Source: DASTBU01 sp035711845 (lineage in GTDB: Bacteria > Acidobacteriota > Vicinamibacteria > Vicinamibacterales > 2-12-FULL-66-21). From it: a DNA stretch of 44,662 bases. A program made the position numbers and the translations under genes. The DNA lies in contig DASTBU010000168.1 of NCBI GenBank assembly GCA_035711845.1, positions 1-44,662 of the forward strand, read 5' to 3'. The notes under the pieces are model-generated. The model did not search any database and was not told where the DNA came from. It saw only the letters and a list, made by a program, of their open reading frames with translations. Below are positions 15,902-23,171 of the stretch, in pieces. The stretch's first letter is position 1; every line of letters begins with the position of its first letter.

Positions 15902-17389
15902 TTGGCCAGTACACTGACTCGAACCAAATCCATCGAGAGTTTGATGGCGGACGCGCAGGCCACGGGCGAAGGTACGCTGAGGCGCACCCTCGGTCCCATG
16001 TCGCTCGTCGCGCTCGGCATCGGCGCAATCATCGGGGCGGGCCTGTTCGTGCGCACCGCCGCGGCGATCGCGGATCGCGCAGGCCCCTCGGTGACCCTCG
16101 CCTTCATCGTCGCCGGCATCGGCTGCGCGTTTGCCGGGCTCTGCTATGCCGAGTTCGCGTCCATGATTCCCGTGGCGGGCAGCGCCTACACCTACTCCTA
16201 CGCGACCATGGGGGAATTCGTCGCGTGGATCATCGGCTGGGACCTCGTCCTCGAATATGCCGTCGGGGCCGCCACGGTCGCCATCGCCTGGAGCGAGTAT
16301 CTCAACCGGGTGCTGGAATGGTTCGGGATGCGTATTCCTTATGCCTGGGCGCATTCGCCCTTCGAGAGCATGGCCGGCGAGCAGGGAATCGTGAACATTC
16401 CGGCGGTCATCATCCTCGCGCTGCTGTCGGCGCTGCTCATCAGGGGCACCCAGGAGTCCGCGCTGGTCAACAGCATCATCGTCGTGATCAAGGTGGCGAT
16501 CGTGCTGCTCGTGATTGCGGTCGGCTGGGGTTTCATCAACCCCGCGAACCACACGCCGTTCATCCCGGAGCCCACGACGTACGTCACGCCTCAAGGGATA
16601 GAGCACGCCTACGGTGGCATCATGGGGATACTCGGCGCCGCCGGCGTCGTCTTCTTCGCCTACATCGGGTTCGATGCCGTGTCCACGGCCGCCCAGGAGG
16701 CGAAGAACCCCAAACGCGACATGCCGATCGGCATTCTCGGCTCCCTGGTCGTCTGCACCGTGCTCTACGTGCTGTTCTCCTACGTGCTGAGCGGCGTGGC
16801 CACCGTCGAAGATTTCCGATCCACCGGCCGCGAGGCGTCGGTGGCGTTCGCGATCTCGACCTACATGACAGGCTACGAGTGGCTCTCGCGCGCGGTGACG
16901 GTGGCGATCCTGGCCGGCTTCTCGTCGGTGATCCTCGTCATGCTGCTCGGGCAGTCGCGCGTGTTCTATTCGATGAGCCATGACGGTCTCGTGCCGCCGG
17001 TCTTCTCCGAGATTCACCCCAAGTACCGCACGCCGTACAAGTCGAACATGCTCTTCTTCGTCTTCACGTCGCTCTTCGCCGCCTTCGTTCCCGTGGACAT
17101 CGTCGGCGAGATGACGAGCATCGGAACGCTGTTCGCCTTCATCCTGGTGTGCGCGGGCGTCTGGATCATGCGGCGCCGTCGGCCGGACATCGAGCGCGGA
17201 TTCACGGTCCCGGCGCTGCCGCTGGTCGCCATTTCCGGGATCGTCGTGTGCGCCGCCATGATTTATGGGCTCGGGTGGACGAATTGGCTGCGGCTTGGGG
17301 GCTGGCTCGTGATCGGGCTGGTGATCTATATCGGGTATGGCCGTACGCACAGCCGGCTCGAGTCTTCCCGGAGCGCGGTACGAGCGTAG
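15902..17389 (+). CDS. APC-superfamily amino acid permease
   Basis: A 495-aa, roughly 12-helix inner-membrane transporter. LRRTLGPMSLVALGIGAIIGAGLFV is the APC helix-1 signature; CAFAGLCYAEFASMIPVAGSAYTYSYATMGEFVAWIIGWDLVLEYAVG and FFAYIGFDAVSTAAQEAKNPKRDMPIGI are typical of the cationic amino acid transporter branch, which is the best guess for substrate. The TTG at 15902 is chosen because GAGGACA lies seven bases upstream and the encoded MASTLTRTKSIESL resembles family N termini; the ATG at 15758 would place 48 arginine/proline-rich residues in front, across the promoter. Confidence 0.92.
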   Translation: MASTLTRTKSIESLMADAQATGEGTLRRTLGPMSLVALGIGAIIGAGLFVRTAAAIADRAGPSVTLAFIVAGIGCAFAGLCYAEFASMIPVAGSAYTYSYATMGEFVAWIIGWDLVLEYAVGAATVAIAWSEYLNRVLEWFGMRIPYAWAHSPFESMAGEQGIVNIPAVIILALLSALLIRGTQESALVNSIIVVIKVAIVLLVIAVGWGFINPANHTPFIPEPTTYVTPQGIEHAYGGIMGILGAAGVVFFAYIGFDAVSTAAQEAKNPKRDMPIGILGSLVVCTVLYVLFSYVLSGVATVEDFRSTGREASVAFAISTYMTGYEWLSRAVTVAILAGFSSVILVMLLGQSRVFYSMSHDGLVPPVFSEIHPKYRTPYKSNMLFFVFTSLFAAFVPVDIVGEMTSIGTLFAFILVCAGVWIMRRRRPDIERGFTVPALPLVAISGIVVCAAMIYGLGWTNWLRLGGWLVIGLVIYIGYGRTHSRLESSRSAVRA

Positions 17390-17461
17390 CACCTGCTGCG
17401 CTCTCGACAGGCAACCTGCCCGCTGGCGCTTCGTCGCCAGCGGCGTCCCCAGCACCGCAAC

Positions 17462-18412
17462 GTGCCGAACACACAGCATCCCACCGCCCGTCGTCTGGAC
17501 GGGAACGCCATCGCCGCCGCCATCCGGGAATCCGTGCTGCCCGACGTACAGGCGTTCAACCAGCGCACCGCTCGCCCGCCAGCACTCGGTATCATCCTCG
17601 TGGGCAACGACCCGGCGTCGGAGATCTACGTCAGGAACAAGATCCGGGCGGGCACCGAATCAGGGCTGCGAGTGGACCTCGAGCGCCTGCCAGGCTCGGC
17701 GAGCCTGAAAGACCTGCTGGGTGTGGTCGACCGCCTGAATCGCAGCGACGTCCACGACGGGATTCTGGTCCAGGCGCCGCTCCCGGCTGCGATGGGGAAG
17801 GGTGCGTCCCAGCAGGTGTTCGACACGATCGACCCAGCCAAGGACGTGGACGGCTTCAACCCGGTGAACGTCGGGAAGCTCGTCCAGGGTCGGGCGATCT
17901 TTGCACCGTGCACGCCGTCCGGCGTGATCGAGATGCTCGATCGCAGCGGAATCCGGATCGGTGGAACTCGCGCGGTGGTGATCGGCCGCAGCGAAATCGT
18001 CGGTAAGCCCATGGCGATGCTGCTCCTGCATCGCGACGCCACGGTGACGATCTGCCACTCGAAAACGCCGGACCTGCCGGCGATCGCCGCCGAAGCAGAC
18101 ATCCTGGTGGCCGCGATTGGACGGGCCGGCTTCGTGACACCGGACTTCGTCAAGCCGGGAGCCACGGTCGTGGACGTCGGCATCAACCGGGTCACGGATG
18201 CCGCGATGGTGCGGCAGTTACTGCCCGAAGGTTCCACGAGGTTGGTGGATTTCGAGCGGCGAGGATCGATCGTCGTGGGCGACGTGCATCCCGCCGTGGC
18301 CGACAAGGCCGGCGCGCTCACACCGGTTCCAGGCGGCGTCGGGCCGCTCACGATTGCCATGCTGCTCAAGAACACTGTCGCCGCAGCGCGGGCCCGCCTC
18401 GGCTCGGGATAA
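17462..18412 (+). CDS. folD: Methylenetetrahydrofolate dehydrogenase / cyclohydrolase
   Basis: FolD interconverts 5,10-methylene-, 5,10-methenyl- and 10-formyl-tetrahydrofolate, supplying one-carbon units. The 316-aa protein has the catalytic segment SEIYVRNKI (Tyr56, Lys60), LVQAPLP (Gln104), PAKDVDGFNP, the NADP loop VVIGRSEIVGKPMAMLLL, and the family-specific end PVPGGVGPLTIAMLL. It starts with GTG and is slightly longer than the E. coli enzyme (288 aa). It is three bases ahead of coaE, so the two are probably co-transcribed. Confidence 0.95.
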   Translation: MPNTQHPTARRLDGNAIAAAIRESVLPDVQAFNQRTARPPALGIILVGNDPASEIYVRNKIRAGTESGLRVDLERLPGSASLKDLLGVVDRLNRSDVHDGILVQAPLPAAMGKGASQQVFDTIDPAKDVDGFNPVNVGKLVQGRAIFAPCTPSGVIEMLDRSGIRIGGTRAVVIGRSEIVGKPMAMLLLHRDATVTICHSKTPDLPAIAAEADILVAAIGRAGFVTPDFVKPGATVVDVGINRVTDAAMVRQLLPEGSTRLVDFERRGSIVVGDVHPAVADKAGALTPVPGGVGPLTIAMLLKNTVAAARARLGSG

Positions 18413-18415
18413 TCG

Positions 18416-19012
18416 ATGGTCCGCGCGGCGCTGACCGGCGGCATCGCGACGGGCAAGACCACGTGCCTGGCGATTTTCGAGGCGCTCGGGGCTGCCACGG
18501 TGGACGCGGACGTGCTCGCGCGCGAGGCGGTCGCACCCGGCACCCCTGGCCTCGCGCAGGTCATCCAGCGCTTCGGCCAGCAGGTGCTGAACCCCGACGG
18601 CTCGCTGGATCGGGCAGCGCTCGGCCGCGTCATCTTCGCCGATCGAACAGCCCGAGCCGATCTCGAAGCAATCATCCACCCGGAGGTCTATCGCCGGGTC
18701 GGCGAGTGGCTCGCCAACCTGTCGAGCGGGACACGCGTCGCCATCGCCGACATCCCCCTGCTCTTCGAAACCGGACACCAGCACGAATTCGACCGCGTCA
18801 TCGTCTGCGCCTGCGACGGAGCCGAGCAACTTCGACGCATCACCGCCCGTGACGGTCTGTCCGTCGAGGAAGCCCGCGCGCGCCTCGCGGCGCAATGGCC
18901 GATCGAAGAGAAGGTCGCCCGCGCCGACTACGTCATTCGCACCGACGGCCCCTTCGCGGAGACGGAGCGGCAGGTCAGGCGGGCCTATGAAATGCTGAAT
19001 GCTGAATGCTGA
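18416..19012 (+). CDS. coaE: Dephospho-CoA kinase
   Basis: CoaE catalyses the last step of CoA synthesis, phosphorylating the 3'-hydroxyl of dephospho-CoA. The P-loop GGIATGKTT (residues 8-16), DADVLAREAV, DIPLLFET and the C-terminal TDGPFAETERQVRRAYE are as in the family. The 198-aa protein ends MLNAEC: the last six codons and the stop are supplied by the TGAATGC heptamer array, so the array has replaced or extended the native C terminus. Protein function should be unaffected. Confidence 0.95.
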   Translation: MVRAALTGGIATGKTTCLAIFEALGAATVDADVLAREAVAPGTPGLAQVIQRFGQQVLNPDGSLDRAALGRVIFADRTARADLEAIIHPEVYRRVGEWLANLSSGTRVAIADIPLLFETGHQHEFDRVIVCACDGAEQLRRITARDGLSVEEARARLAAQWPIEEKVARADYVIRTDGPFAETERQVRRAYEMLNAEC

Positions 19013-19028
19013 GTGCTGAATGTTGAAT
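18994..19028 (+). repeat. Left 35-nt inverted repeat arm (TGAATGC units)
   Basis: Five heptamer units in the TGAATGC orientation, with variant units TGAGTGC and TGTTGAA. The arm contains the coaE stop codon (19010-19012). It pairs with 19522-19556 with a single mismatch. Confidence 0.85.
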
Positions 19029-19043
19029 TGCGAGTGCCGAGCA

Positions 19044-19060
19044 GTGCCACACTGTGGCAC
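19044..19060. promoter_or_regulatory. Perfect 8-bp palindrome upstream of the four-helix-bundle gene
   Basis: GTGCCACA and TGTGGCAC flank a single C. The palindrome is 23 bp before the ATG at 19084 and lies over the spacer/-35 region of a -10-like TATGCT at 19065-19070, where a repressor or autoregulator could act. Confidence 0.45.
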
Positions 19061-19083
19061 AGCCTATGCTGCACTCTGACGGT

Positions 19084-19479
19084 ATGGGCATCGCTGAAAC
19101 GCTGAAGGCTCGTACCTTCCTCTTCGCTACCGCGGTGTATCGAACGTGCGCGGCAGAACTCCAGAGCAATCGTGCGCGAATCGTCGCGACACAACTGATC
19201 AGGGCAAGCGCAAGCGTGGCAGCAAATTATCGGGCTGCATGCCGCGCCCGGAGCCGGCCGGAATTCATCGCGAAGCTCGGCGTGGCCATCGAAGAAGCTG
19301 ACGAGTCTCTCTTCTGGCTCGATTTCGCTGAAGCGACCCAGGCGATCCATTCGTCTGTGGAAACGCAGAAACTGCGTACCGAAGCGAACGAACTCGTGGC
19401 AATCCTGACCGCATCTCAAAAAACAGCAAAGCACAACGCCCAGCGGGCCTCGGGCACGATTCGGTCCGCTCGAACGTAA
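19084..19479 (+). CDS. Four-helix-bundle protein (S23 / 23S-rRNA IVS-encoded family)
   Basis: The 131-aa protein matches the small helical family first found in intervening sequences of 23S rRNA and related in fold to the Avd accessory protein of diversity-generating retroelements. Visible landmarks are QLIRASASVAANYRAACRARSRPEFIAKLGVAIEEADESLFWLDFA and a final helix with EANELVAILTASQKTAK. Members are small, basic and probably bind nucleic acid; their cellular role is unsettled. The gene is visibly less G+C-rich than its neighbours, hinting at transfer. The ATG at 19084 is chosen; in-frame ATGs at 19054 and 19066 are nearer the palindrome. It lies inside inverted heptamer arrays. Confidence 0.88.
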   Translation: MGIAETLKARTFLFATAVYRTCAAELQSNRARIVATQLIRASASVAANYRAACRARSRPEFIAKLGVAIEEADESLFWLDFAEATQAIHSSVETQKLRTEANELVAILTASQKTAKHNAQRASGTIRSART

Positions 19480-19521
19480 CGCCCGACCTGCGAACGCTCG
19501 CCATCACTTGGAACCTTCAGC

Positions 19522-19556
19522 ATTCAACATTCAGCATTCAGCATTCAGCATTCAGC
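19522..19556 (-). repeat. Right 35-nt inverted repeat arm (GCATTCA units)
   Basis: An inverted copy of 18994-19028 with one mismatch, including the ATTCAAC variant unit in the matching register. It ends eight bases before the lapB stop on the opposite strand. Confidence 0.85.
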
Positions 19557-19563
19557 CTTTCTT

Positions 19564-20787
19564 CTAGCTCGTAAGCGTCGCTTCGCTGTCCTTGGCGGGT
19601 GCGATACGTTCTTCGACGAACGTGTTCCACTCGTGGCAGTGCGGGCACTGCCACAGCAGTTCCGTGCTGCGGTAGCGGCAGCGGAGGCAGATGTGGGCGT
19701 CGAGGTAGAACACGGCGTCGCGGGTCAGTTCGACGTAGCGTCCGACGAGCGCGCGGGCGAGGTCCAGCTGCGACAGCGTATGCCAGATGGCCTGGTGCAG
19801 GACCAGAGCATGCGGATTCTGGACGAGCGCGTCGAAGAGGAGCTCCAGGGCCTGGCGGGGATCGCCGTGAGCGCCGAGGTGATTGCCCAACGCCAGCCGC
19901 GCCCGCCAGTCCTGAGCGTTGGCCGCGATCAGCTGGCGGCACAACTCGGGGAAACGGATTGCCGATCCGATTCTCGCGTAGGCCTGTTCCAGCCGTCCGA
20001 ACGCCAAGTACGCCCGCTCGGGCGACTGCGCAATCAGTTGCTCCCAGGTGGCGATCGCGGCGCCGGGATCGTTTTTCTGGAGCTGCAGGTCCCCGAGATT
20101 GAGGTACGCGGGAGTATTCCGGGCGTCGAGCGCGACGGCCGCCTGGAACCGGCGCAGCGCCTCGCGCGGGTCGCCTCGCTTGAGCGATTCCAGGCCGAGC
20201 TCGTTTTCAAGGAAGGCGAGGATTTGTGCGTGATGGACCTTCGGCGCCTCGCCGTCCCGCGCGGCCAGCTTCTGGCGTGTGAGGTAGGCCTCACCCCATT
20301 GATGTTGCTCCTCGTACAGCTTTTCGAGGTTCGAGAGCGCGTACGGATTTTCCGGATCCAGCCGCAGCACCTCGGTGAACGCCTCCAGCGCGCGGTCCAC
20401 GAACCCGCCGCGCTTGTAGTCGAGGCCCAGGCAGAGCAGCACGTTGGCATGTTCGAGCTTCCGGAGGTTCGGCCGCTGCAGCAGCTGCTGGTGTTCCTGA
20501 ATGGCCCGCCCCACCTGTCCTTTCTCCCGATAGAGATTGCCGAGAATGAGGCGGATCTCGAGCGCGTCGCCCGCCGTGTCGGCCGCACGTGTCAGCTCGT
20601 CGATGGCCGGATCGATCTGCCCGCCGACGACGAAGTTGAGCCCGAGCATGTAATGGGGAGACTCGCGCGCTCGACGACGATCGATCCAGCGGCCGTCCTG
20701 CAGCTTGTAGCGTTCCCACGCCTTTCCCACGGCGAGGCCGATGAGCAGCGCCACCAGGGCGCTCAGGAGTGGCAGGTAGTTTTCCAT
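19564..20787 (-). CDS. lapB: LapB (YciM)-like TPR protein
   Basis: LapB is an inner-membrane TPR protein which in E. coli restrains LPS synthesis by promoting FtsH degradation of LpxC. The 407-aa product has an N-terminal membrane anchor (YLPLLSALVALLIGLAVGKAW), about eight TPR pairs, and a C-terminal rubredoxin-like metal knuckle with Cys367-x2-Cys370 and Cys381-x2-Cys384. The ATG at 20787 shares one base with the kdsC stop; upstream in-frame ATGs fall inside kdsC. It is the last gene of the Kdo operon, which supports a role in LPS control. Confidence 0.9.
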   Translation of the reverse strand: MENYLPLLSALVALLIGLAVGKAWERYKLQDGRWIDRRRARESPHYMLGLNFVVGGQIDPAIDELTRAADTAGDALEIRLILGNLYREKGQVGRAIQEHQQLLQRPNLRKLEHANVLLCLGLDYKRGGFVDRALEAFTEVLRLDPENPYALSNLEKLYEEQHQWGEAYLTRQKLAARDGEAPKVHHAQILAFLENELGLESLKRGDPREALRRFQAAVALDARNTPAYLNLGDLQLQKNDPGAAIATWEQLIAQSPERAYLAFGRLEQAYARIGSAIRFPELCRQLIAANAQDWRARLALGNHLGAHGDPRQALELLFDALVQNPHALVLHQAIWHTLSQLDLARALVGRYVELTRDAVFYLDAHICLRCRYRSTELLWQCPHCHEWNTFVEERIAPAKDSEATLTS

Positions 20788-21305
20788 CAGGCGTACTGCT
20801 GGCTGATCTCGTCCCATCGCTGCTGCGCTCGCAGCACCAGTTCGATCAGTTCCCGTACGGCTCCACGGCCGCCCGGCGCCTGGCTGACCCAATCGACCCG
20901 GGCGCGCACTTCGTCGACGGCGTCTGCCGGCGCGGCCGACAGGCCGGCGCGCGCCAGCACCGGAACGTCCAGCAGATCGTCGCCCATGTAGGCGACCGCG
21001 TCATCCTCGAGGCCCGCGCTGCGGAGGATCTGCTCGTACGCCGTGAGCTTGTCGGCGACGCCCTGCGACACGATGCGAACCGCGAGCTGGGCGGCGCGCT
21101 GGGTCGTGGCGCCGGACGATCGCGCGGAGAGGAGCCCCACGGCCAGGCCGGCGCGCTGGGCCCAGACGATCGCGGCGCCGTCGCGGATGTGGAACCCCTT
21201 GGACTCGGAGCCGTCGGCGTGCATGACGACGGTACCATCGGTCAGGACGCCATCGACGTCGAAGAGCAGCAGGCGGACACGCGAGGCTTTCTCGTCGAGC
21301 GTCAT
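20787..21305 (-). CDS. kdsC: KDO-8-phosphate phosphatase
   Basis: KdsC removes phosphate from KDO-8-P to release Kdo. The 172-aa HAD-type protein lacks a cap domain, as KdsC should. It has the nucleophile motif LLFDVDGVLTDG (Asp16, Asp18), HIRDGAAIVWAQRAGLAVGLLSARSS and YMGDDLLDVPVLARAGLSAAPADA. The ATG at 21305 is chosen because the earlier in-frame ATG lies inside kdsD. It is seven bases after kdsD and overlaps lapB by one base. Confidence 0.94.
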   Translation of the reverse strand: MTLDEKASRVRLLLFDVDGVLTDGTVVMHADGSESKGFHIRDGAAIVWAQRAGLAVGLLSARSSGATTQRAAQLAVRIVSQGVADKLTAYEQILRSAGLEDDAVAYMGDDLLDVPVLARAGLSAAPADAVDEVRARVDWVSQAPGGRGAVRELIELVLRAQQRWDEISQQYA

Positions 21306-21312
21306 GCCGGGA

Positions 21313-22287
21313 TCAGACCATCTGCGTGCGCAGGAGGTCGTGCAGGTGGACGACGCCCTCCACCTTGCCACGCGCGTCGGTGACCACGACCGACGTGATC
21401 TTGTGGGTCTCCATCCGCTTCAGCGCCTCGACCGCGAGCAGGTCGCGCGCGATGGTGATCGGCCGAGGGGTCATGACCTCGACGGCCGTCAAGGGCACCA
21501 CGTTCTGCGTTCGCGACATGAGCCGCCGGAGGTCCCCGTCGGTGATCACGCCCACCAGCCCCTCGGCATCGTCCACGACGCAGGTCATGCCGAGGCGTTT
21601 GCTCGACATTTCGTGGATGACGTCCGGCATCGCCGTGCTCGTGCGCACGACCGGCGCGGCGGCCCCGCTGATCATCACGTTCTCCACACGCATCAGGCGG
21701 CGACCGAGCTTGCCGCCGGGATGGAGCGACGCGAACTGCTCCTCGCGGAAGCCCTTCCGGACGAGCAGCGTCATGGCGAGCGCATCGCCAAGGGCGAGCG
21801 CTGCGGTGGTGCTGGCCGTGGGCACGAGATTCATGGGGCACGCCTCTTCGGCGATGGAGCAATCCAGGGTCACGTCCGCCGCCCGCGCCAGCGTCGAGCG
21901 TGCGTCACCGGTCATCGCGATCAACCGCGCGCCGATCCTCCGGATGGACTCCAACAGCCGTATCAGCTCGTCGGTCTCGCCACTGTGTGACAGCGCGAGC
22001 ACCACGTCGTCGTCGCGAATCGCCCCGAGGTCTCCGTGGATGGCCTCAGCCGGGTGGAGGAACCAGGCGGATGTGCCCGTGCTCGTCAGCGTGGCGGCAA
22101 TCTTCCGGCAAATGATGCCGGACTTGCCCATGCCGGTCACGATGACGCGCCCGCGGCACTCGAACAGGAGCTGCACGGCGCGTTCGAACTCGCCGTCGAT
22201 CCGATCGACCAGTCCGAGGATCGCCGCCGCCTCGGTGCGCAGCACCCTGCGGGCGAGATCGAGCGCCGCGGCCGTCTCAGTGTTCAT
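21313..22287 (-). CDS. kdsD: D-arabinose 5-phosphate isomerase
   Basis: KdsD converts ribulose-5-P to arabinose-5-P, the first committed step toward Kdo. The 324-aa protein has a SIS sugar-isomerase domain (VIVTGMGKSGIICRKIAATLTSTGT, FLHPAEAIHGDLG, ALSHSGETDELI) and two CBS domains (from about 205: VVDDAEGLVGVITDGDLRRLM and ITSVVVTDARGKVEGVVHLHDLL). AAGGA seven bases before the ATG is a good ribosome-binding site and is partly made of the CTTCAGC-type repeat upstream. Confidence 0.95.
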   Translation of the reverse strand: MNTETAAALDLARRVLRTEAAAILGLVDRIDGEFERAVQLLFECRGRVIVTGMGKSGIICRKIAATLTSTGTSAWFLHPAEAIHGDLGAIRDDDVVLALSHSGETDELIRLLESIRRIGARLIAMTGDARSTLARAADVTLDCSIAEEACPMNLVPTASTTAALALGDALAMTLLVRKGFREEQFASLHPGGKLGRRLMRVENVMISGAAAPVVRTSTAMPDVIHEMSSKRLGMTCVVDDAEGLVGVITDGDLRRLMSRTQNVVPLTAVEVMTPRPITIARDLLAVEALKRMETHKITSVVVTDARGKVEGVVHLHDLLRTQMV

Positions 22288-22292
22288 GGTGA

Positions 22293-22325
22293 TTCCTTCA
22301 CCCTTCAGCCTTCAGCCTTCAACCT
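22293..22325. repeat. Short TGAAGGC heptamer array between kdsA and kdsD
   Basis: Four units of CCTTCAG/CCTTCAA on the plus strand (TGAAGGC/TTGAAGG on the coding strand) fill the 24-bp gap. They encode the last codons and stop of kdsA (VEG-stop) and supply the purine-rich tract before kdsD. No inverted arm is seen here. Confidence 0.7.
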
Positions 22326-23166
22326 TGACGCGGTCTTTCGCCAGATCGGCCTCCGCCGCGATCGCGTGGATACGCACCAGCCTGGCCAGCAGCGATTCGA
22401 GACGATCGAGTGCCAGGGCGTTCTGCGCGTCGCTTCTGGCCTCGGCTGGGCGCTCGTGCACTTCGAGAAACACGCCGTCGACGCCGGCCGCGACCCCGGC
22501 GGCGGCCATGGGCTCGATGAACTCGGCCTGACCGGCCGTCACGCCGTCGCCGCCGCCCGGCAGTTGCAGGCTGTGGGTGACGTCGAAGACCACGGGGTAG
22601 CCGAACGCGCGCATGATGGGAAATGCGCGCATGTCCACGACGAGGTTGTTGTAGCCAAAGCTGAACCCGCGCTCGGTGACGATCACGCGTTCGTTCCCGG
22701 CGGCGGTCACCTTGGCAATCGCGTGGCGGATGTCGGCAGGCGCGAGAAACTGGCCCTTCTTGATGTTGACGACCTTGCCGGTCGCCGCAGCCGCCGTCAG
22801 CAGATCTGTCTGTCGGGAGAGGAACGCGGGAATCTGCAGGACATCGGCGACGGCTGCTGCCCGGGCGGCCTGGTGCGGCTCGTGGATGTCCGTCAGGATG
22901 GGGACCCCGGCCGACTCCCGCACACGGGCCAGCACGCGCAGCCCGTCGTCGAGGCCCGGCCCCCTGAACGATCGCCCGGATGTGCGATTCGCCTTGTCGT
23001 ACGACGCCTTGAACACGTACTGGACACCCGTGCGGCGTGCGATGTCGGCGATGGCCTGCGCCAGATTGACGGCGTGCGTCTCGCCTTCGAGGACGCACGG
23101 GCCGGCGATCAGGAGCAGCGGGGCGCCGCCGCCCACCCTCAGGCCCGCGAACTGGATCGGCTTCAC
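22312..23166 (-). CDS. kdsA: 3-deoxy-D-manno-octulosonate-8-phosphate synthase
   Basis: KdsA condenses PEP with arabinose-5-P to KDO-8-P. The 284-aa TIM barrel has LLIAGPCVLEGE, FKASYDKANRTSGRSFRGPGLDDGL, NIKKGQFLAP and VFDVTHSLQLPGGGDG. Cys24 in the AGPC motif is the metal ligand of the metal-dependent class; the metal-independent E. coli type has Asn there. The start is GTG, five bases after pyrG. The last codons and stop come from a TGAAGGC heptamer array. Confidence 0.95.
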   Translation of the reverse strand: MKPIQFAGLRVGGGAPLLLIAGPCVLEGETHAVNLAQAIADIARRTGVQYVFKASYDKANRTSGRSFRGPGLDDGLRVLARVRESAGVPILTDIHEPHQAARAAAVADVLQIPAFLSRQTDLLTAAAATGKVVNIKKGQFLAPADIRHAIAKVTAAGNERVIVTERGFSFGYNNLVVDMRAFPIMRAFGYPVVFDVTHSLQLPGGGDGVTAGQAEFIEPMAAAGVAAGVDGVFLEVHERPAEARSDAQNALALDRLESLLARLVRIHAIAAEADLAKDRVKVEG

Positions 23167-23171
23167 GCCGA

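Larger units (their letters stand above)
18994..19556 (+). mobile_element. IVS-like composite: inverted heptamer arrays enclosing a four-helix-bundle gene
   Basis: Arms at 18994-19028 and 19522-19556 are inverted copies of 35 nt with one mismatch, both built of TGAATGC units and both with the variant unit TGTTGAA at the same place. Between them lie an 8-bp palindrome, a -10-like hexamer and the gene at 19084-19479. Stem-forming ends around an S23-type ORF is the layout of intervening sequences in some 23S rRNA genes. Mobility here is inference; no target-site duplication was identified. Confidence 0.4.

Noticed and set aside
14741..17479. Very long minus-strand open frame opposite accC, thiE and the permease
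   Set aside because: It is rich in Arg, Asp, His and Glu, has no recognisable domain and lies exactly opposite three well-recognised genes; GC-rich DNA often leaves such antisense frames open.
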